In this document: positions 8,960-17,570 of the stretch, in pieces
Position numbering within the stretch: the first letter of the stretch is position 1
How the letters are laid out: every line of letters starts with the position of its first letter
DNA from: Bacillota bacterium
Lineage (GTDB): Bacteria > Bacillota > Sulfobacillia > JAJZYS01 > JAJYTV01
DNA: 41,403 bases
Reading direction: 5' to 3'
NCBI GenBank assembly: GCA_021793315.1
Contig: JAJYSZ010000018.1
Location: 1 to 41,403, forward strand
The notes under the pieces: model-generated
Told to the model about the DNA's origin: nothing
What the model saw: only the letters and a program-made list of their open reading frames with translations
The model's database searches: none
Position numbers and translations under genes: made by a program

Positions 8960-8997
8960 GAGCCGAGAGAGCATGCCGTGGCGTGCTCTCTCGGCTC
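8960..8997 (+). terminator. Terminator hairpin after dnaG-rpoD
   Basis: Positions 8960-8973 and 8984-8997 are perfect reverse complements (14 bp) around a 10-base loop. The following T stretch is very short (TTAGCT), so it is a strong hairpin but a weak U-tract. Confidence 0.7.
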
Positions 8998-9064
8998 TTA
9001 GCTCTGGCGCAGGAATTCCTGGGCTAGCGCTGCCGTGAGGCGCTGCCAAAGCGTGCCCGCTGGT

Positions 9065-9664
9065 TCAAGCGGGATCGTTGAGTCCCTTTCCGTCGAGAAT
9101 CGGCTGCAAATATTTCTCTACCCTGGACCGTCGGGTCTTGGCCTGCTTAGGTGCGGAAAAATAAAGGATGTATGCTCTCTGCCGACCTGGGGTCAGTGCC
9201 TCGAAGGCAGGTTTCAAGGCAGGGACCTCAGCGAATTTGCTTTGGAGTTCTTCGGGAATGACATACGCTTCGTGCTCTTTCAGGGTCACCTCGAGGCCGG
9301 CCCTTTCAATTTCGATGGCTTCGCGAATGTAGGCCTTGAGGACAGGTTCCAGTTCCATGATTTCTTGAACGCTCGTGAACCGGATCTGACGCGCGGCCTG
9401 GACGTTCTCTGTCTGCTGGATCAGGATCCCATGGGTATCGCGCAACAAGACACCCTTGGGAAACAGAAGCGCGCAGTACTCTTTGAAGCCGTGTACCAAA
9501 ACGACGTTCTGTTTCTGAAACGTGTAGCAAGGATGCATCCACTTGAATTCTTCGGTGAGGTCACAGTCGAGAACGATCTCTCTCAGCTTCGCATACGCGC
9601 CCTGCCACTTTTTCGCCTTAGCCAGGAACTCGTCAACTTTAGGATTCCTTGCGCTCTCGGCCAT
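9065..9664 (-). CDS. YdeI/OmdA family protein (DUF1801 plus bacteriocin-protection-like domain)
   Basis: A 199-residue protein of the Bacillus YdeI type. The N-terminal half (residues about 15-120) contains EEFKWMHPCYTFQKQNVVLVHGFKEYCALLFPKG, characteristic of the DUF1801 fold. The C-terminal half has the IPEELQSKFAEVPALKPAFEALTPGRQRAYILYFSAPKQAKTRRSRVEKY stretch of OmdA proteins. The family's biochemical function is unknown; membership in the bacteriocin-protection group is by name only. The gene is clearly less GC-rich than its neighbours and is a lone minus-strand gene between two conserved operons, which suggests acquisition by transfer. GGGGGT lies 9 bases before the ATG at 9664. Confidence 0.88.
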   Translation of the reverse strand: MAESARNPKVDEFLAKAKKWQGAYAKLREIVLDCDLTEEFKWMHPCYTFQKQNVVLVHGFKEYCALLFPKGVLLRDTHGILIQQTENVQAARQIRFTSVQEIMELEPVLKAYIREAIEIERAGLEVTLKEHEAYVIPEELQSKFAEVPALKPAFEALTPGRQRAYILYFSAPKQAKTRRSRVEKYLQPILDGKGLNDPA

Positions 9665-9799
9665 TCAAGAAGACCCCCTCTTCGTCGTTCGATCGCACCG
9701 ACTCTCAAGCAGGCCCCTGTGGGCGAGACCGCCGTTTACCCGCTGACGCCATAAGAGCGAGCGGACGGTGGGAATTCCTCTTTGCATGCTCTCCCCATC

Positions 9800-9856
9800 A
9801 GTTTTGGCCATGCTTATGACCTCGTCAACTTTGAGATTTCTACTGCGCTCGGCGGC
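9800..9856 (-). pseudogene. Decayed N-terminal fragment of a second YdeI-like gene
   Basis: Read on the minus strand, this stretch gives AERSRNLKVDEVISMAK. That aligns with residues 2-18 of the intact neighbour (AESARNPKVDEFLAKAK) at 10 of 17 positions. The DNA is also similar over about 35 bases. No start codon or continuing homology is seen, so it is a remnant of a tandem duplication or of a related incoming gene. The rest of 9665-10016 holds only this fragment and the opuC promoter region. Confidence 0.5.
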
Positions 9857-9936
9857 AGGCGCGGACCTCGAGCCGTTAACGGAAAAGGCGATCCGAAACG
9901 TGGTGCCGCATGTCGGGTTGTGACGCTCGGTTCAGC

Positions 9937-9978
9937 TTGTAACTACCGCCGACTCTAATATAAGATAAAGTTGTCGGC
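9937..9978 (+). promoter_or_regulatory. Promoter and inverted repeat upstream of the opuC operon
   Basis: TTGTAA (9937-9942) and TATAAG (9959-9964) are separated by 16 bases in an unusually AT-rich patch. GCCGAC (9948-9953) and GTCGGC (9973-9978) form a perfect 6-bp inverted repeat flanking the -10 region, a plausible operator. Osmolyte importers of this type are often regulated by GbsR-like repressors; none is in the window. Confidence 0.45.
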
Positions 9979-10016
9979 ATGCTGTTGGGCATGTTCGCAG
10001 AGAGGGGCTATCATCC

Positions 10017-11138
10017 TTGCTTCAATTCAAACACGTCAGCAAGTCTTACCGTGATGGCACGGTGGCTGTGGACGATCTCAGCCTGGAGGTCGAGCGCGGC
10101 GAGATCGTCGTCCTCATTGGCCCTTCGGGCTGTGGCAAGACGACGAGTCTGCGCATGATCAACCGCATGGTTGAGCCGAGTGCAGGCGCCATCTTGCTCG
10201 ACGGGCGGGACGTCACGTCCTACGACCCCGTGCAGCTACGTCGCGGCATCGGCTACGTCGTGCAGCAGATCGGACTCTTTCCGCACATGACGATCGCCGA
10301 GAACATCGAGGTGGTGCCGAGGCTGCTCGGCTGGAGCCCGGAGAAGCGCCACCAGCGGGTCTCGGAGCTCCTGGACCTGGTGGGCATGGATCCCGCGGTC
10401 TACCGGGACCGCTTCCCGCACGAGCTCTCGGGCGGCCAGCAACAGCGCATCGGCGTGCTGCGCGCCCTGGCGGCCGATCCCGAGCTGATCCTGATGGACG
10501 AACCGTTCGGCGCGCTCGACCCGATCACGCGCGAGCAGCTGCAGGACGAACTCAAGCGCCTGCAGGAGGCGGTGCACAAGACGATCGTCTTCGTGACGCA
10601 CGACATGGACGAGGCCCTGCGGCTCGCGAGCCGCATCGCGGTGTTGCGTCAGGGGCATGTCGTGCAGTACGCGACGCCGGCGGAGATCCTGCGCAGCCCC
10701 GCCGACGAGTTCGTGGCGCAGTTCGTCGGCCGCCACCGGCTCGCCGAGCGCGAGGCGCCGCAGACCGTGCGCGAGATCATGAACACGCGTCCCGTGGTGC
10801 TCGGCCCGAGCGCCTCGACCGAGGAGGCGTTCGCCCTGATGCAGAGCCGGCAGGTCGACACGCTCCTCGTGGTGGATGCCCAGGGCGGTCTGCACGGTTA
10901 CGTCAGCGCCCTGCACCTGGCGCACCGACGGGCGGCGGGACACTCGCTCGGCGAGATCTGCGAGCCGGACGTCGCGGTCATCGGGCCGTACGAGGACGCC
11001 TCCGGCGCATTCAACCGCATGGACCAGGAACACCTGCCGTACCTCGCGGTGGTGGAGGACGGGCGTCTCAAGGGCATCGTCACGCGCCGCTCGATGGTGC
11101 GCGCTCTGGCGGCGGCGGTCTGGGGTGAGGCGCAATGA
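10017..11138 (+). CDS. opuCA: Glycine betaine/carnitine/choline ABC transporter, ATP-binding protein with CBS domains
   Basis: A 373-residue ATPase that powers compatible-solute uptake. Walker A is GPSGCGKT, the Q-loop VVQQIGLFPHMT, the signature LSGGQQQR, Walker B LILMDEP, and the switch TVVFVTHDMDEA-like motif is present as IVFVTHDMDEA. Two CBS domains occupy about residues 255-370 (IMNTRPVVLGPS to SRRSMVRAL-like end); in OpuCA and OpuA relatives they sense ionic strength or c-di-AMP. The TTG start has GAGGGG about 10 bases upstream. The stop overlaps the next gene by 4 bases. It is the first gene of a four-gene operon. Confidence 0.93.
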   Translation: MLQFKHVSKSYRDGTVAVDDLSLEVERGEIVVLIGPSGCGKTTSLRMINRMVEPSAGAILLDGRDVTSYDPVQLRRGIGYVVQQIGLFPHMTIAENIEVVPRLLGWSPEKRHQRVSELLDLVGMDPAVYRDRFPHELSGGQQQRIGVLRALAADPELILMDEPFGALDPITREQLQDELKRLQEAVHKTIVFVTHDMDEALRLASRIAVLRQGHVVQYATPAEILRSPADEFVAQFVGRHRLAEREAPQTVREIMNTRPVVLGPSASTEEAFALMQSRQVDTLLVVDAQGGLHGYVSALHLAHRRAAGHSLGEICEPDVAVIGPYEDASGAFNRMDQEHLPYLAVVEDGRLKGIVTRRSMVRALAAAVWGEAQ

Positions 11139-11800
11139 CCACCGGCATCTGGCCCGACATCGTCGCCCATCTGCCGCTCGTCTGGCAGGATCTCGGCCAG
11201 CACGTCGAGCTCGTGCTGATCTCGGTGCTGTTCGGCTGCATCGTGGCGATCCCGCTCGGCATCTGGCTCACCCGCCACACCCGCGTGGCCGAGGTGGTCA
11301 TCACGATCACCGGCCTGATCCAGACCGTGCCGAGCCTCGCGCTCCTGGCGCTCGCCCTGCCGGTCCTCGGCATCGGCCTCGTGCCGTCGATCACGGCCCT
11401 GGCGCTCTACGCCCTGCTGCCGATCCTGCGCAACACGTACGTCGGCGTGCGGGGCGTGCCGCCCGAGACCGTCGACTGCGCGAAGGCGATGGGCATGAGC
11501 AGCTTGCAGGCGCTGACGCGCGTGGAGCTGCCCATGGCCATTCCGGTGATCATCGCGGGCGTGCGGCTTTCGACGATCTACCTGATCTCCTGGGCGGTGC
11601 TGGCGGCCCTGATCGGCGGCGGCGGCCTGGGCGTGCTGATCCTCGAGGGCCTCTCCACCTATGACTTCGGCCTCGTGCTCGCCGGCGCGGTGCCGGCGGC
11701 CATGCTGGCCATCCTGGCGGGCCTTGCGCTCAGCTGGCTGCAGCGCCTGCTGACGCCGGTCGGGATGCGCAGGATGGCCGCGGGCGGGAGGGGTGCCTGA
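11135..11800 (+). CDS. opuCB: Osmolyte ABC transporter permease
   Basis: A 221-residue inner-membrane permease with five or six hydrophobic segments. The cytoplasmic EAA loop that contacts the ATPase reads DCAKAMGMSSLQALTRVELPMAIPVIIAGVR. The TGLIQTVPSLALLALALPVLGIG stretch is typical of OpuCB/ProW-type permeases. Translation is coupled on both sides: ATGA overlap with the ATPase gene and a one-base overlap with the next permease. Confidence 0.92.
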   Translation: MTTGIWPDIVAHLPLVWQDLGQHVELVLISVLFGCIVAIPLGIWLTRHTRVAEVVITITGLIQTVPSLALLALALPVLGIGLVPSITALALYALLPILRNTYVGVRGVPPETVDCAKAMGMSSLQALTRVELPMAIPVIIAGVRLSTIYLISWAVLAALIGGGGLGVLILEGLSTYDFGLVLAGAVPAAMLAILAGLALSWLQRLLTPVGMRRMAAGGRGA

Positions 11801-12492
11801 TGCTCCTGTCCTACCTTCAGCAGAATCTCGCCATGGTGATGCAGACAGCCGGCACGCACGCATTGCTCTCGATCGAGGGCACGGTGCTGGGGGCCCTCGT
11901 GGCCATTCCATTCGGGCTATTCGCCTACCGCCGCCCGGGCGTGCGGCGCGTGGCGGCCGCCGTCGCCGAGACGATCCAGACCATTCCGAGCCTCGCTCTT
12001 CTGGCGATCCTGATGATCTGGTTCGGCATCGGCGACACGACGCTCGTCGTCGCCCTCTTCCTCTACGCCCTGATGCCTATGCTGCACAACACCGTGGAGG
12101 GGCTCCTGAGCGTGGAACCGGCCCTCGTCGACACCGCCCGGGCGCTTGGCATGTCAAGCCGCCAGGCCATGTGGCGCGTGCAGATCCCGCTTGCGGCGCC
12201 GATCATCCTGACGGGCTTCCGCGTGGCGCTCGTCACCTCGATCGGCATCGCCACCGTCGGCGTCTTCATCGGCGCGGACGGCCTCGGCAGCATCATCTAC
12301 GGGGGCATGCAGGTGCAGAGCTCCTCGCAGATCTTCGCGGGCGCCCTGCCGGCGGCCCTCATGGCCATCGTCTTCGACGGCCTCCTGGCCTTCCTCGCGG
12401 GGCGGACGAAGAGGCGCAGGCAGCCCCTGCGACAGCCGCGTCAGCGGCTCGCGGCGATCCAAGAGACGGTCAAAGGAGATGGACTCGATTGA
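11800..12492 (+). CDS. opuCD: Osmolyte ABC transporter permease, second subunit
   Basis: A 230-residue permease paralogous to its upstream neighbour (compare TIQTIPSLALLAILMIWFGIG). The EAA loop reads DTARALGMSSRQAMWRVQIPLAAPIILTGFR. The two permeases should form the heterodimeric pore of the importer. The C-terminus carries a basic tail (GRTKRRRQPLRQPRQR) likely on the cytoplasmic side. Its stop overlaps the TTG start of the binding-protein gene. In Bacillus opuC the binding protein lies between the permeases; here the order is ATPase, permease, permease, binding protein. Confidence 0.9.
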   Translation: MLLSYLQQNLAMVMQTAGTHALLSIEGTVLGALVAIPFGLFAYRRPGVRRVAAAVAETIQTIPSLALLAILMIWFGIGDTTLVVALFLYALMPMLHNTVEGLLSVEPALVDTARALGMSSRQAMWRVQIPLAAPIILTGFRVALVTSIGIATVGVFIGADGLGSIIYGGMQVQSSSQIFAGALPAALMAIVFDGLLAFLAGRTKRRRQPLRQPRQRLAAIQETVKGDGLD

Positions 12493-13421
12493 ATCACGGC
12501 GCTAAGCGACGGACGAAGTTTGTGGCGGCCGCGGCCCTGGCCGCTTCGACCCTGCTGATGGTGGCGGGCTGCGGCTCGGCCGGGACTGGCTCCTCGCCCG
12601 ACACCGGCACGATCGTGATCGGTTCGAAGAACTTCACCGAGAACGAGATCCTCGCGCAGATGTTCGCCGATCTCATCCAGGCCAACACCAAGATGCACGT
12701 GCAGCTCAAGCAGGACATGGGCGGTACCCTGGTCGCGTTCAACGCCCTGAAGGGCGGGCAGATCGACGTCTATCCGGATTACACGGGCACCGGCTACGTC
12801 GAGATCCTCAAGCAGCCCAAGCCCAAAAGCGAGCAGGCGATGTACGACTACGTGCAAAAGCAGTACGAGAAGAAGTGGGGCCTCGAGTGGCTGAAGCCGC
12901 TCGGCTTCAATGACACGTACGCGGTGGCGATCCCGCAGTCCCTGGCGACGAAGGACAACATCCAGACGGTCAGCCAGCTCGCCAAGTACGCGCCGCAACT
13001 TACGGCCGGGATCGACTCCGAGTGCCTGAACCGCCCGGACTGCCTGCCAGGCCTTGAGAAGGACTACGGGCTCAAGTTCGGCAAGATCCTGACGATCGAC
13101 CACTCGCTCGTCTACCAGGCGATGGCCGAGGGCAAGATCCAGGCCACCGACGCCTACACGACGGACGGCGGGCTCGAGAAGTATCACCTGGCGGTGCTCA
13201 AGGACAACAAGAACTTCTTCCCCGCCTACTACGCGGCCGCGGTCATCCGCCAGGACTTCCTGAAGCAGCACCCGGAGGTTCAGACGGTGCTGAACAAGCT
13301 GGCGGGCCAGATCAGCAACTCCGAGATGGAGCACCTCGACTTCGAGGTGGACATCTCGAAGCAGTCGATCCCGCAGGTGGCCAAGCAGTTCCTGGTGTCG
13401 AAGGGGCTGCTGAAGGGCTAG
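12489..13421 (+). CDS. opuCC: Osmolyte-binding lipoprotein (OpuCC/OsmX type)
   Basis: A 310-residue substrate-binding protein. The N-terminus has a basic stretch, a hydrophobic core and the lipobox VAGC (Cys about residue 27), so it is anchored to the outer face of the membrane. The mature start IVIGSKNFTENEILAQMFADLI and the LVAFNALKGGQIDVYPDYTGTGY stretch are hallmarks of quaternary-amine binding proteins. The TTG at 12489 is chosen because AAGGAG stands about 9 bases upstream and a longer open frame belongs to a shadow of the upstream permease. Substrate (glycine betaine, carnitine, choline) is inferred from family. Confidence 0.93.
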   Translation: MNHGAKRRTKFVAAAALAASTLLMVAGCGSAGTGSSPDTGTIVIGSKNFTENEILAQMFADLIQANTKMHVQLKQDMGGTLVAFNALKGGQIDVYPDYTGTGYVEILKQPKPKSEQAMYDYVQKQYEKKWGLEWLKPLGFNDTYAVAIPQSLATKDNIQTVSQLAKYAPQLTAGIDSECLNRPDCLPGLEKDYGLKFGKILTIDHSLVYQAMAEGKIQATDAYTTDGGLEKYHLAVLKDNKNFFPAYYAAAVIRQDFLKQHPEVQTVLNKLAGQISNSEMEHLDFEVDISKQSIPQVAKQFLVSKGLLKG

Positions 13422-13434
13422 GACGAGGCAGATC

Positions 13435-13481
13435 GCAAGCGGCGGAGGACCGGCTGGCCGGGCCTGCGCCGCTTGCTCTTT
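13435..13481 (+). terminator. Terminator after the opuC operon
   Basis: GCAAGCGGCG (13435-13444) pairs perfectly with CGCCGCTTGC (13467-13476); the intervening GC-rich stretch can fold further. TCTTT follows immediately. Confidence 0.7.
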
Positions 13482-13605
13482 GCTAAGGAGGGCGACGCGG
13501 ACCGCTGCGCCTGCCCCTGGGGAACGTCTTCCCATTTGCGCGCGCTTTAGGCTTCGGCAGATGCGCATTCGGCGCGCTCGTCCGGGGCCCGGGGGGCAAA
13601 GGGAT

Positions 13606-13713
13606 TCAGAGTTTCACCGGGCGCAGGATCGTGCGGTACTGGTGCTCCCGCGGGCAACGGGCCCTCGCCGAGGCATAGGCGCCATCGCCCTTCTGGCTGT
13701 TGCGTCTCGGCAT
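13606..13713 (-). CDS. Candidate small basic protein, 35 residues
   Basis: A short reading frame on the minus strand starts ATG at 13713 with GGAAGGA about 9 bases upstream and ends TGA at 13606. The peptide begins MPRRNSQKGDGAYASARARC and is strongly basic. Codon choice is in keeping with the neighbours. I recognise no family. It would be divergent from the membrane-anchored helix-turn-helix gene at 13885. The rest of 13482-13884 shows no convincing gene: there is a T6 run at 13791-13796 but no clear stem before it. Confidence 0.3.
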   Translation of the reverse strand: MPRRNSQKGDGAYASARARCPREHQYRTILRPVKL

Positions 13714-13884
13714 CGCTGGGAGTCCTTCCGATGAAGCACCCGTGTGCGCCGCTTGCGATGAAGGGCAGACGGTGAGGGGAGTCGCCGCTCTTTTTTCGCA
13801 CCATGGCCGGGCGATCTGTAACGAACCGCGACGCGGATCACCACTTGATGGCGTAGAGCAAAGCGAAGCGTGGAGGATCCGACA

Positions 13885-14208
13885 ATGAAGACGAGCAATC
13901 TTACCGCTGTGTCGATCTTCAGCCTGGCGGGCAGCATCGTCGTCGGCAGCTGGCTCATTTCGAGCACCCTGCGGGCCAACGCGGCGCCGCCGAAGGCACC
14001 CGGAGCGAGCCTTGGCCAACAGCAACTGCTGACGGAGAAGGAACTGGCGAAATACCTCGGCATCAGCTACCGGCAGGCTGTGCAGCTGGGGCCCCTGCCG
14101 GTTCCAGGTCAGCAGGGCAGCCTGACGAGCAAGCTGCCCTTCATCAAGATCGGCCAGGGCATCTACTTCCCGCGCGCCGCTGTGAACAAGTGGCTTTCCA
14201 ATTACTAG
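13885..14208 (+). CDS. Membrane-anchored protein with excisionase-like helix-turn-helix domain
   Basis: A 107-residue protein. Residues about 6-30 are a single hydrophobic segment (LTAVSIFSLAGSIVVGSWLI), followed by a short Ala/Pro/Gly linker. Residues about 48-107 resemble the MerR/excisionase DNA-binding fold: LLTEKELAKYLGIS at the first helices, LPFIKIGQGIYFPRAAVNKWL at the wing and last helix. That C-terminal pattern is the classic HTH_17 signature (read the site, check the residue, then a W-L end). Such domains are normally soluble. Here the N-terminal segment would fix it to the membrane. The ATG at 13885 is preferred over GTG 13870 because GGAGGA lies 7 bases upstream. Role unknown. 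Confidence 0.75.
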   Translation: MKTSNLTAVSIFSLAGSIVVGSWLISSTLRANAAPPKAPGASLGQQQLLTEKELAKYLGISYRQAVQLGPLPVPGQQGSLTSKLPFIKIGQGIYFPRAAVNKWLSNY

Positions 14209-14245
14209 AAGCCATGTAACGAAAGCGCCGCATTGCACCACCCGA

Positions 14246-14286
14246 GGGCAGGAAACTTCGCCTGTCCCGTCGGTTGGATGGGTTTT
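14246..14286 (+). terminator. Weak terminator candidate after the HTH gene
   Basis: GGGCAGG (14246-14252) can pair with CCTGTCC (14261-14267) with one G-U pair; a T5 run lies about 14 bases further. It sits between two convergent genes. Confidence 0.3.
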
Positions 14287-14311
14287 TGATCCATAGGCCA
14301 AGCGGCTACGC

Positions 14312-15466
14312 CTAAGGCACCTCGTAGGTCGAGAAGAGGAGGCTGCCGTCCGCCTGTGGCCGCGCCCAGGCGAAAATGTTCAGCATGCGCGAGAATTCCG
14401 GCAGGGAGAGGTAGACCTGCCCGTCCCGCACCACCGGATGGAGCTTGAAGTGCGCCTGATGGAGCATGAACTCGCCCGACTTCGTGTCGAGGGTCGCGCC
14501 GCCAACGCGCGCGAGGGTCAGCACGCCGCGCTGCGCGTCGAAAGTGACAGGCGGCGGGGAACTCTGGAAGATGTCCGCGACGCCGGAGAGCAGGAAGTCC
14601 TGCACGTCGACCAGAGGCTGTCCGCCTGCGGTGAGCACGCGCACCCTGGCAGGGCCGAGTCCTTTCGCGTAGACGGGCAGGCCGACGAGGGCACCGTTCT
14701 CGACGGCCACGCGCGAGTAGGTCTGGACGAAGAGGCCAGTGTAGACCTCATCGAGGGCGTAGCCCGTGCCGCTTCGGAACGTGAATCGGGCGTAGCCCTG
14801 GGCATCGGTCGTGACGGCCTCCCCGGCGATCGTCAGGGCGACATGCGCCGCGGGCCGTCCCGACGCATTCAGGAAGCGGACGCGGAAGGCGGTGGTCGTG
14901 GCGATCGGGGCAGCGAGCACGGTGATGCCTCCGTACGTCACGCGAGACGCCGGAAAGACGTGCGCCAGGGTGTCCGCCGCTGCCGGGACGGTCCGGTAGG
15001 CCACGTAGAAGGGAATGCCCTTGAGGCCGGGAGCGCTCCAGATCGTGCCCGGCCCGCTCGCGACGAGCCCGATCAGGTACTTGCCTTGCGTTGCGAAGCG
15101 GATGCGGCGGTTGTAGCCGCCCTTCGCGTCGACGGGCAGCAGGATGCGCCGGTCATCGGGTTCCACGATGAAGACGTCCTTGGCCTCAGGCTTGCCGCTC
15201 TTGAAGAGCGGGACGCTGCCTCGGACGTCGACGGCTTGGCCGACGTAGATGTGGCTCCAGCCGGTGTAGGCGGCGGAGCAGCAGTAGAGGTCGGGGAGCG
15301 AGGCGAGGCAGAAGCCGGCGAGATGCGCGGCGGGGCTGCAGTGGCTCTGAGCGGGCCGTGCCGCGGCAGGGGAGGGGGCGGGTTGCGGCGCCGCTTGGCC
15401 ACAGCCGGTCAGGGCCAGCGCCATGAGGCTGGCCGAGGCGGCTGCAGCGCGCAAGAGACGGCCCAT
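14312..15466 (-). CDS. Lipoprotein with a C-terminal copper-amine-oxidase-N-like domain
   Basis: A 384-residue exported protein. The signal peptide ends in the lipobox LTGC (Cys22), followed by an Ala/Pro-rich linker. The middle (about residues 60-310) is of unknown fold and includes a possible Ig-like or peptidase-regulatory-like stretch around FLNASGRPAAHVALTIAGEAVTTDAQGYARFTF. The last 70 residues (GATLDTKSGEFMLHQAHFKLHPVVRDGQVYLSLPEFSRML) look like the copper amine oxidase N-terminal domain often found on surface proteins of Bacillota. It is on the minus strand and does not overlap its neighbours; the TauE/SafE gene upstream is 81 bases away, so the two may be co-transcribed. Function unknown. 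Confidence 0.7.
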   Translation of the reverse strand: MGRLLRAAAASASLMALALTGCGQAAPQPAPSPAAARPAQSHCSPAAHLAGFCLASLPDLYCCSAAYTGWSHIYVGQAVDVRGSVPLFKSGKPEAKDVFIVEPDDRRILLPVDAKGGYNRRIRFATQGKYLIGLVASGPGTIWSAPGLKGIPFYVAYRTVPAAADTLAHVFPASRVTYGGITVLAAPIATTTAFRVRFLNASGRPAAHVALTIAGEAVTTDAQGYARFTFRSGTGYALDEVYTGLFVQTYSRVAVENGALVGLPVYAKGLGPARVRVLTAGGQPLVDVQDFLLSGVADIFQSSPPPVTFDAQRGVLTLARVGGATLDTKSGEFMLHQAHFKLHPVVRDGQVYLSLPEFSRMLNIFAWARPQADGSLLFSTYEVP

Positions 15467-15547
15467 CAGCCAACCACCGCCTGTCTCTCAGCGCAGGCTT
15501 CGGGACCATGCGTCGATTCCCTTTCGTGGAGGAAGCTGCAGGGGGGA

Positions 15548-16309
15548 TCAGGTCAGGAAGTAGGCGACGGCGACGACGAGGCCGATCCCGACCACGATCT
15601 GCCGCAGGAGTCCGGGCTTGACCCGACCGGCGAGACGGCCGCCGAGCGATCCGCCGAGCAGCGAGCCGAGGAACATCACGACGGCCGCCGGCCACACCAC
15701 CTTCCCCGAGAAGACGAAGAAGACGGCCGCCGCGACGTTGGTGGCGAGCGAGATGGCCTGCTTGACCGCATTGAGCCGCGTGAGGGACTCCGAGACCGTC
15801 AGGCCGAGGACCGCAAGCGTGATCACGCCGAGCCCTGCCCCGAAGTAGCCGCCGTAGACGGTGGCGAGGCCGACGGTCGGGAGGCTCCAGCTCTCCGACA
15901 CGGCGCCGCCGCGCCGCGCGGCCCTTTGGTCCAGCCAGGCCTTCATGCGCGGCTGGAGCGCCAGGAGCACGGTACCGAGCAGAATGAGGTACGGCACGAG
16001 GAAGCGGAAGAGGTGCTCCGAGGTCACCTGCAGCAGCCAGGCGCCCACGAGGCCGCCGACGATGCCGGCGGGCAGGAGGGTCCAGAGCCGGCGCTCCTGA
16101 CCCACGAGATCCCGGCGCTGCGCCAGAGTGCCACCGAGGTAGCCTGGGCAGAGCGCCACCGTGTTGGTCATGTTGGCCGCCACGACGGGCAGGCCGACCG
16201 CCGTGAGGACAGGGAAGGTGATCAGGGTGCCGCCGCCGGCGAGGGCATTGACGACGCCGCCGGCGATGGCGGCCAGGAAGACGAGCACGAACTGCAGCCA
16301 TGTCAGCAT
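15548..16309 (-). CDS. TauE/SafE family sulfite/anion exporter-like membrane protein
   Basis: A 253-residue protein with about eight hydrophobic segments. The two halves each carry the glycine-rich signature of the family: [37 protein letters not shown] in the first half and [20 protein letters not shown] with [17 protein letters not shown] in the second. Members move sulfite, sulfoacetate or other anions, but most are uncharacterised. ATG 16309 has GGAGGT 7 bases upstream; the longer frame to 16453 adds a hydrophilic, non-family leader and was rejected. The lipoprotein gene lies just downstream. Confidence 0.88.
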   Translation of the reverse strand: MLTWLQFVLVFLAAIAGGVVNALAGGGTLITFPVLTAVGLPVVAANMTNTVALCPGYLGGTLAQRRDLVGQERRLWTLLPAGIVGGLVGAWLLQVTSEHLFRFLVPYLILLGTVLLALQPRMKAWLDQRAARRGGAVSESWSLPTVGLATVYGGYFGAGLGVITLAVLGLTVSESLTRLNAVKQAISLATNVAAAVFFVFSGKVVWPAAVVMFLGSLLGGSLGGRLAGRVKPGLLRQIVVGIGLVVAVAYFLT

Positions 16310-16425
16310 CAGGTGGACCTCCGGTCGGGGAGACGGGCTGAGGACAGGGCCGGTGGGCACTTTCGCCAACCCCCGCTGCTCGCAGTGTACCTTCCGCAAA
16401 TGTCGGCGCATAGCGGTCACCCAGG

Positions 16426-16454
16426 TTGATCGTCGGTGGTCCGAGGGGGACAAT
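16426..16454 (+). promoter_or_regulatory. Predicted sigma-A promoter for the aldo/keto reductase
   Basis: TTGATC (16426-16431) and GACAAT (16449-16454) are separated by exactly 17 bases, about 80 bases before the start codon. Confidence 0.45.
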
Positions 16455-16536
16455 GGTAGGGATCAGGTAATCATGCCCGTCCGGACGGGTGGCCGTGGGA
16501 GCCGCCTGCCGTGCGGGCTGGAAGGGGCGTGCCGTC

Positions 16537-17529
<993 letters not shown>

Positions 17530-17570
17530 CCTACGGTGCGCATGACCTCAATCCCGGTCCGGAGCGGGCT

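Noticed and set aside
11793..12488. N-terminal extension that would fuse a long frame to the osmolyte-binding lipoprotein
   Set aside because: It is the wrong frame through the second permease gene; the lipoprotein has its own TTG start with binding site and signal peptide.
13740..13800. Leader peptide MKHPCAPLAMKGRR with a downstream T6 run, as in transcription attenuation
   Set aside because: No stable hairpin precedes the T-run and the peptide has no telling run of regulatory codons.
14438..16429. A 663-codon plus-strand frame opposite the lipoprotein and TauE/SafE genes
   Set aside because: Shadow of two convincing minus-strand genes; composition (Arg, Gly, Glu, His runs) is typical of antisense GC-rich DNA.
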